A stretch of DNA of 27,975 nt from Bacillota bacterium (GTDB taxonomy: Bacteria; Eremiobacterota; SpSt-956; JAKJGF01): the NCBI GenBank assembly GCA_029555925.1, contig JAKPQU010000416.1:1-27975 (forward strand), in the 5' to 3' direction. Below the pieces are notes generated by a model that saw only the letters and a program-made list of their open reading frames with translations, did no database searches and was not told the origin of the DNA. How positions within the stretch are numbered: the stretch's first letter is position 1; each line of letters begins with the position of its first letter. A program made the position numbers and the translations under genes. Shown in pieces: positions 23,615 to 27,975 of this stretch.

Positions 23615-24552
23615 TGACTATGTTTGAAACACTAAAACCGTACTTACTTGACATCCCAAAACCACTTATAGGAGCAGAAACCATACAGCTAATATTAATA
23701 AGAGAAGTTCATGACTTTACAGTATTAAGAACGGAAGAAAGCAGGGAGTTAAATACAGTTCATACTCCATTATCAATAACAGATAAAAAATCTACCAGAC
23801 GAGTGGCTTTTCTTGCATCAAAACAAAAAGCTGCAGAAACAAGAGAGCTCGAACATATATTAAGAACTGCCACAAATGTCAGTGGTATAAAAGTCGAAGA
23901 ATGTTATTTAAAAGATAAACTATGCCTTGAATGTCCAAGATGTGCTCTATTTGGAGCAACAAGCACCGAATCAGGCAGAGCAGATAAAGCCAATATTAAG
24001 CACAGAATAGAATATTCAACAGCTTTCTCTCTTCTTCCCTTTGAAGATATATCGAGTGCTATAACTTTCAATGCTATTGATGATAAAACAACAACGACAG
24101 GCCAGGCACTGGGAACAAGGTTTTCAGTTTCTCCGGCAACCATTTTTCCTTCCATCATTACTCTAAAAAGTGTGACAAAAGAAGAACTGATACTGGCTAT
24201 AAAATTTCTACTTTCTTGTAAAAGTTATGGTGCAGAAAGCAGAATAGGAGGAGATATTAGAAACAGTATTATGGCGGTGGTTGCAGGATGGGAAGAAATA
24301 ATAACCTCTCTGGAACTTACTCTTGAACTTTATAACAGAAAAGATAATATATCTTTTGATGTAATACATGACATTTTAAAAACGAAATATTTACCTCTGG
24401 CAGGAAATAAAAATAAAGTTATGATATTAGAAAAACAAAATGTAGACTCTTTAATTTCAGAATGTATAAATACTGACTTGGATAAACAATTTCTCGAAAA
24501 AGCTTACAGTCAGGTAAAAGAATATAGAAAAATTCAATCAAGTAATAAATAG
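23614..24552 (+). CDS. csc2: Csc2 (Cas7d), backbone subunit of type I-D Cascade
   Basis: The 312-residue protein has the Csc2 hallmarks CLECPRCALFG at 104-114 and HRIEYSTAFSL at 130-140, and GGDIRNSIMAVVAGWEE in the second half, all within an RRM-derived Cas7 fold. Several copies coat the crRNA spacer. It overlaps the preceding gene by one base (TAATG). GAGGAGGAAG provides the ribosome site. Length is normal for the family (about 300-350). Confidence 0.95.
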   Translation: MTMFETLKPYLLDIPKPLIGAETIQLILIREVHDFTVLRTEESRELNTVHTPLSITDKKSTRRVAFLASKQKAAETRELEHILRTATNVSGIKVEECYLKDKLCLECPRCALFGATSTESGRADKANIKHRIEYSTAFSLLPFEDISSAITFNAIDDKTTTTGQALGTRFSVSPATIFPSIITLKSVTKEELILAIKFLLSCKSYGAESRIGGDIRNSIMAVVAGWEEIITSLELTLELYNRKDNISFDVIHDILKTKYLPLAGNKNKVMILEKQNVDSLISECINTDLDKQFLEKAYSQVKEYRKIQSSNK

Positions 24553-24563
24553 AGGGGTGGCAT

Positions 24564-25280
24564 ATGAAAACTGCAATTTCTCTCAACAACAGTAGCATAA
24601 GATTATTTCACTGTCATATTTATAATCATGATTACCTGTGGTTTTCATCTTTTGAAATAAGCAAGGTATCTACTACATTACCGGTTATCCATAATTATGC
24701 ATTGAGTTATTCTATGGGTGATTTCTCTTATGCTTCTTACTCGGGGAGTACTCCAAATTACGAGGAAGATTTAAAATCTATGAGACTTTACTGTACCCCC
24801 GGTTATGCAGAATATTTTTCTATGAGTAAGATAACCTATAACGCTATAAATGATAAAACACTCAGAACTGATGACGCTGTTAAAGGTTTAAATACTCCCA
24901 AACTTGGCTGGAGAAATTATATTAATCCGGTTGTAGAAGATAACAATAGTAAGCTAAGTAATGGTTTTAAATTTTACCTTTTTACTTACGATGGCTCTCT
25001 TCCCAAAGGTGTAACAAGACTTGGCAAAAAGGGATGTGCAATGAGAATTACCTGGTATGAGATTCAAAATCCTTTAGCAATTTTTAAAGAATCTCAGGTC
25101 AGACCGGGACATACGATTAATCCTCTGGATATATCAGGTAATGTAATAAGTTACGACCCTTTAATTATTCCACCTCATCTACTGTTCAGAACTGCTGAAA
25201 TATGTAACGACTGGTTTATATTTGCCGGCAAGGATGTAGTACATTTACCGGGAAGAGTAAAGGAGAAATGTAATATATGA
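24564..25280 (+). CDS. csc1: Csc1 (Cas5d-type), type I-D Cascade subunit
   Basis: The 238-residue protein matches Csc1 by its start (RLFHCHIYNHDYLWFSSFEI), the PVIHNYALSYSMGD motif and its place after csc2. Cas5 proteins cap the 5' handle of the crRNA. GAGGGGTGG lies upstream of the ATG at 24564. Its stop overlaps the ATG of cas3 (ATATGA at 25277-25280). Confidence 0.93.
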   Translation: MKTAISLNNSSIRLFHCHIYNHDYLWFSSFEISKVSTTLPVIHNYALSYSMGDFSYASYSGSTPNYEEDLKSMRLYCTPGYAEYFSMSKITYNAINDKTLRTDDAVKGLNTPKLGWRNYINPVVEDNNSKLSNGFKFYLFTYDGSLPKGVTRLGKKGCAMRITWYEIQNPLAIFKESQVRPGHTINPLDISGNVISYDPLIIPPHLLFRTAEICNDWFIFAGKDVVHLPGRVKEKCNI

Positions 25281-27280
25281 AAATTTCTGCTTTAGAACTT
25301 CCAACAGTCAAGCATCCATCGGTTAAAGAACTGGATTTATATCACCATCAAGCATTAATGCTTGACAACTGGAATAAAGAGGATTCTTTTTTATTGATTA
25401 CCAAAACCGGTACAGGCAAAACTATGGGAGCAATGTTACCTTTACTTGAAAACAAAGGTAGAGCTATCTGTATCTATCCAACAAATGAATTGATTAAAGA
25501 CCAGGTGCAAAGTATAAATAAAATAGCTCAAATTATTGGACTTAAGCCATGTATAAGAACCATAAAATCATCTCCAGAAGAGATTTCCTCTGCCGATGTA
25601 GAAATAATCCATATTGATGGGCCTACTTTGGAAGAATGGAAGAAACATTATCATTTTAAATCAAAAAAAGATGCTCTGAAATTACTGCTTACAGCAGATA
25701 AAGAAAGAAAGATAATTCTAACAAATCCTGATATACTCTTTCTCATTCTTGCTATTCGTTACAGGGCGGAAGTATTTGCTTCATTGCAGGCTTATGAGAC
25801 ATTAATTGTTGATGAGTTTCACCTGTACCAGGGAGTAGAATTTGCTCATGCTCTTTTTATGATTTATATGGCAAGGCAGTTTGATATTTTTAAAAGGGTA
25901 GTTTTGCTCAGTGCTACCCCGTCACCTGAAGTTGAAAATTACCTCCAAAAAGTAATGAAACCTTTTAGTATAGATATTACCAGAAAATCCGACTATGTAG
26001 AAACAGGTAAAAGAACTGCTACCTATGAAGTAGAGATTGAAGCCAGATTAGCTGGAAATGATGTTATAGAAAAAGCCATATCAATTATAAAAGAACTAAA
26101 ACCGGAGCTTATAAAACTTCGACAGGATAATTCAACTACAGAATATGTTCCTGCTGTTATTGTAGTTAACTCGGTAGTAGATGCCATAAGGCTTGAAGAT
26201 AAACTTGTAGAGGAAGGTTTTAATAGAGAACAATTAGCGATAATCAGGGGTCTATCAAGCAGAGACATAAGGCGTATAACTGCCGATACTTTGATTGCAC
26301 TGGGGACATCTGCCATAGAAGTAGGTATAGATTTTAAATGTGATTATCTTATCTTTGAAGCCTTTGAAGCTGCATCATTTATGCAGAGGTTTGGAAGACT
26401 TGGAAGGCATAAAAAAGGTAAAGCTTATATCCTTGCGGCAAATAATGTTATAAAAGGCATAAATGAATTCACATCAGACATTGATAGAGGAAAATTTGAA
26501 AGATTAATCTATGAATGGTATAAGAGTCTTGCTTCAAGACCATGGTTTGTTTCAACCTATGGAGGATTTATAACTATTTATGCTCTTGCTGATAATATTG
26601 TAAATAAAGTTTTTGAAGATCAGAATTGCGCTCAGGATGCCAGAATATTAGCGAGAAATAAAATAGAAAATATTCTGGCTTCTTACGCAGAAATATTAGA
26701 TTGTTGCAAGATTTTCCAAAGAGTGAAAAATCATTTTATAAAGAGAAAGAAAGGTGATAAAACATATCAGTGGATTGAAACTTATCAGAACTTGAATACT
26801 TTCCGAACTTCAATGCCAAGTGAAACAGTTCTTGATTTTTCCGAATTACAGAGGAGAGGAACTGATGATTATAATAAAGCTAAATACAGTGTAGATATAA
26901 CTTCATTAATTAAGAGAGCAGAAGGGCTGCGGTTTAACGAAAAAATTTATAATCCAGCCACCAATGAAAAAGGGATATTAACCATTAAAGGCTATGGGAA
27001 ATATAAAAGACACTGGATAATTGGTGATTTTAATGATGACGATTGCGGATTTTTTCAATGTACAAAAGAAGTCCCTGACCTGCTTTTTATACAGGAAGGT
27101 CATAAAACACCTGTTTCTCATATTATGACATTTAGAAAACATATTTTTATTCTCCTTCCTAAAGATGTGAAAGAACATGCAGACTGGCGTATGCCGGTTT
27201 TTGACTGTGGCAAGAATGTAATAGCCTTTGATGGGGCAGCATTGCTTTTATATGAAATCTGGATAAGGGAAGATAATTAA
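25277..27280 (+). CDS. cas3: Cas3 helicase of type I-D (HD-less Cas3')
   Basis: The 667-residue superfamily 2 helicase shows motif I TKTGTGKT (42-49), motif II DEFH (179-182), motif III SATPS (212-216), ALGTSAIEVGIDF (341-353) and motif VI QRFGRLGR (370-377). There is no HD domain, as expected for type I-D where Cas10d carries it. It unwinds target DNA after Cascade binding. In most known type I-D loci cas3 stands first; here it is last among the interference genes, overlapping csc1 by four bases. The C-terminal 220 residues are accessory and not recognisable in detail. Confidence 0.94.
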   Translation: MKISALELPTVKHPSVKELDLYHHQALMLDNWNKEDSFLLITKTGTGKTMGAMLPLLENKGRAICIYPTNELIKDQVQSINKIAQIIGLKPCIRTIKSSPEEISSADVEIIHIDGPTLEEWKKHYHFKSKKDALKLLLTADKERKIILTNPDILFLILAIRYRAEVFASLQAYETLIVDEFHLYQGVEFAHALFMIYMARQFDIFKRVVLLSATPSPEVENYLQKVMKPFSIDITRKSDYVETGKRTATYEVEIEARLAGNDVIEKAISIIKELKPELIKLRQDNSTTEYVPAVIVVNSVVDAIRLEDKLVEEGFNREQLAIIRGLSSRDIRRITADTLIALGTSAIEVGIDFKCDYLIFEAFEAASFMQRFGRLGRHKKGKAYILAANNVIKGINEFTSDIDRGKFERLIYEWYKSLASRPWFVSTYGGFITIYALADNIVNKVFEDQNCAQDARILARNKIENILASYAEILDCCKIFQRVKNHFIKRKKGDKTYQWIETYQNLNTFRTSMPSETVLDFSELQRRGTDDYNKAKYSVDITSLIKRAEGLRFNEKIYNPATNEKGILTIKGYGKYKRHWIIGDFNDDDCGFFQCTKEVPDLLFIQEGHKTPVSHIMTFRKHIFILLPKDVKEHADWRMPVFDCGKNVIAFDGAALLLYEIWIREDN

Positions 27281-27299
27281 CACAGATTCGAGCTTTGTA

Positions 27300-27406
27300 T
27301 TCACCTATATATCCTCTAAATATAGAGGACTGAAATCACGAGCACCAATTCTAACGATGAAACGTAAAAGGTTTTTTAATTTGACTCTACCAATAGAGGA
27401 CAAAAC
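27300..27406 (+). CRISPR. Possible degenerate CRISPR unit: repeat-like hairpin, one spacer-sized segment, second hairpin
   Basis: Element 1 (about 27300-27336) contains CCTCTA-aata-TAGAGG followed by ACTGAAAT, a typical CRISPR repeat stem plus 8-nt handle. Element 2 (27371-27406) begins GTTTT, holds CTCTA-ccaa-TAGAG, then GAC and ends AAAAC. The stems are exactly 71 bp apart, which fits a 36-bp repeat and about 35-bp spacer; the segment between is 27337-27370. The repeats are too diverged from each other to be an active array. Alternatives are two operator dyads for the downstream ATPase gene, or the eroded end of an array. There is no ORF here. Confidence 0.4.
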
Positions 27407-27428
27407 AAACATAACGGAGATGAAAAAA

Positions 27429-27975
27429 ATGATAAACTCTATCAATATCAAACACTTCCGGGGTATAAAAAAAGGTCAAATAAAAGATTTTGCAAAATTC
27501 AATCTCCTTATAGGAGATAACAATACCGGCAAATCATCAATACTTGAAACCATTTATTTATCAGCAACTGCCCGTAAGAGTGCAAATCTCGATAATGTTG
27601 GTAACATTATGCTCTCTGACCCTGATTATATGGGATATAATTCTTTTATCAGAGTCCATGAAAAACATGCCATGCCGGAAAAAAAATTAAATCAATGTTA
27701 TGAAGGGGAGATAATAATAAAAAGCGGTTCCGGCGATAATCCCTTTTATGGATATAAAATTTCAGATAAACCCGGTAATTTTACTGAAGAGGTTGCAAAA
27801 AAAACAGGACTCTTTATTATAAATCTTAAAGATAGAAAATCTAATGAGAAAATAAAAAAAATAAAACAAGTAATAGAAGAAGAAAAAATTACTTCTAAAA
27901 ACAGTCATTTAACGTTTCTCTGGGATCCTGATATGACTTATAACTACGCCGGCACATCAGTATGGCTTGTAGAAG
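27429..27975 (+). CDS. OLD/AAA15-like ABC-type ATPase (3' end cut by window edge)
   Basis: The frame is open to the right edge (182 codons). It begins INSINIKHFRGIKKG, the N-terminal strand pattern of AAA15/OLD and RecF-like ATPases, then Walker A GDNNTGKSS (about 29-37) in LLIGDNNTGKSSILETIY. Later motifs lie outside the window. OLD-family nucleases and related ATPases act in anti-phage systems such as Gabija, retron Eco8 and PARIS; a cleavage domain or partner would lie to the right. GGAG sits nine bases before the ATG at 27429; an in-frame ATG at 27420 is too close to it. It shares the strand of the cas operon but is separated by 148 bp containing the repeat-like hairpins. Confidence 0.85.
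   Translation, partial: MINSINIKHFRGIKKGQIKDFAKFNLLIGDNNTGKSSILETIYLSATARKSANLDNVGNIMLSDPDYMGYNSFIRVHEKHAMPEKKLNQCYEGEIIIKSGSGDNPFYGYKISDKPGNFTEEVAKKTGLFIINLKDRKSNEKIKKIKQVIEEEKITSKNSHLTFLWDPDMTYNYAGTSVWLVE

Overview
The window comes from an AT-rich bacterial chromosome. A LptA/OstA-like exported protein and several Sec signal peptides point to a cell with an outer membrane. Frequent TTG starts and many 7-bp tandem repeats in the gene gaps suggest an uncultured lineage. I cannot name the phylum from sequence alone. It splits into two halves. Everything from 1 to 17554 reads on the minus strand, and everything from 17799 to the end reads on the plus strand.

Positions 1-7613 (minus strand) hold part of a bacterial microcompartment (BMC) locus. 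In transcription order it encodes PduL phosphotransacylase, a BMC-H shell protein, a flavoprotein-like protein, a CoA-acylating aldehyde dehydrogenase, a PduS-like Fe-S flavoprotein, a PduT-like BMC-T protein with the Fe-S cysteine, a second BMC-H, an RpiB-family sugar-phosphate isomerase, and a three-part fusion ending in deoxyribose-phosphate aldolase (DeoC), which runs off the left edge. DeoC, RpiB, aldehyde dehydrogenase and PduL together match the sugar-phosphate-utilising (SPU) class of BMC. The inferred chemistry is sugar phosphate to deoxyribose-5-phosphate or a related substrate, aldol cleavage to acetaldehyde, then acetyl-CoA and acetyl-phosphate, with PduS/PduT passing electrons across the shell. 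Most cargo proteins begin with an amphipathic helix that looks like an encapsulation peptide. No BMC-P vertex protein or alcohol dehydrogenase is in the window.

Positions 7767-17554 (minus strand) hold a response-regulator receiver protein, Era, an LptA-like protein, a C-terminal processing protease, an RNase Z-like hydrolase, GalE, a B12-type radical SAM protein, an inositol monophosphatase family protein and a secreted TPR/ankyrin protein. Nearly all gaps up to about 15830 carry 7-bp tandem repeats of several unrelated sequences (GTGACGC, CAGTKAC, CACTGCT, AGCTATC and others). They are absent from the rest of the window.

Positions 17799-27975 (plus strand) form a defence island: a WYL-domain regulator, a HicB-like/HicA-like/HicB-like cluster, a small ORF, and a type I-D CRISPR-Cas interference operon (cas10d with HD nuclease domain, a 213-residue unknown that may be a free-standing small subunit, csc2, csc1, cas3 helicase). 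An OLD/AAA15-like ATPase gene follows and runs off the right edge. cas6 and the adaptation genes are not in the window.

The most intriguing non-coding signal lies between cas3 and the ATPase gene: two degenerate CRISPR-repeat-like hairpins exactly 71 bp apart, flanking one spacer-sized segment, as in CreA/CreR-type regulatory mini-arrays. A third repeat-like match lies in the leader of the cas operon. The cas10d promoter region also has two dyads, and a 14-base split motif is shared between the WYL gene and cas operon upstream regions.
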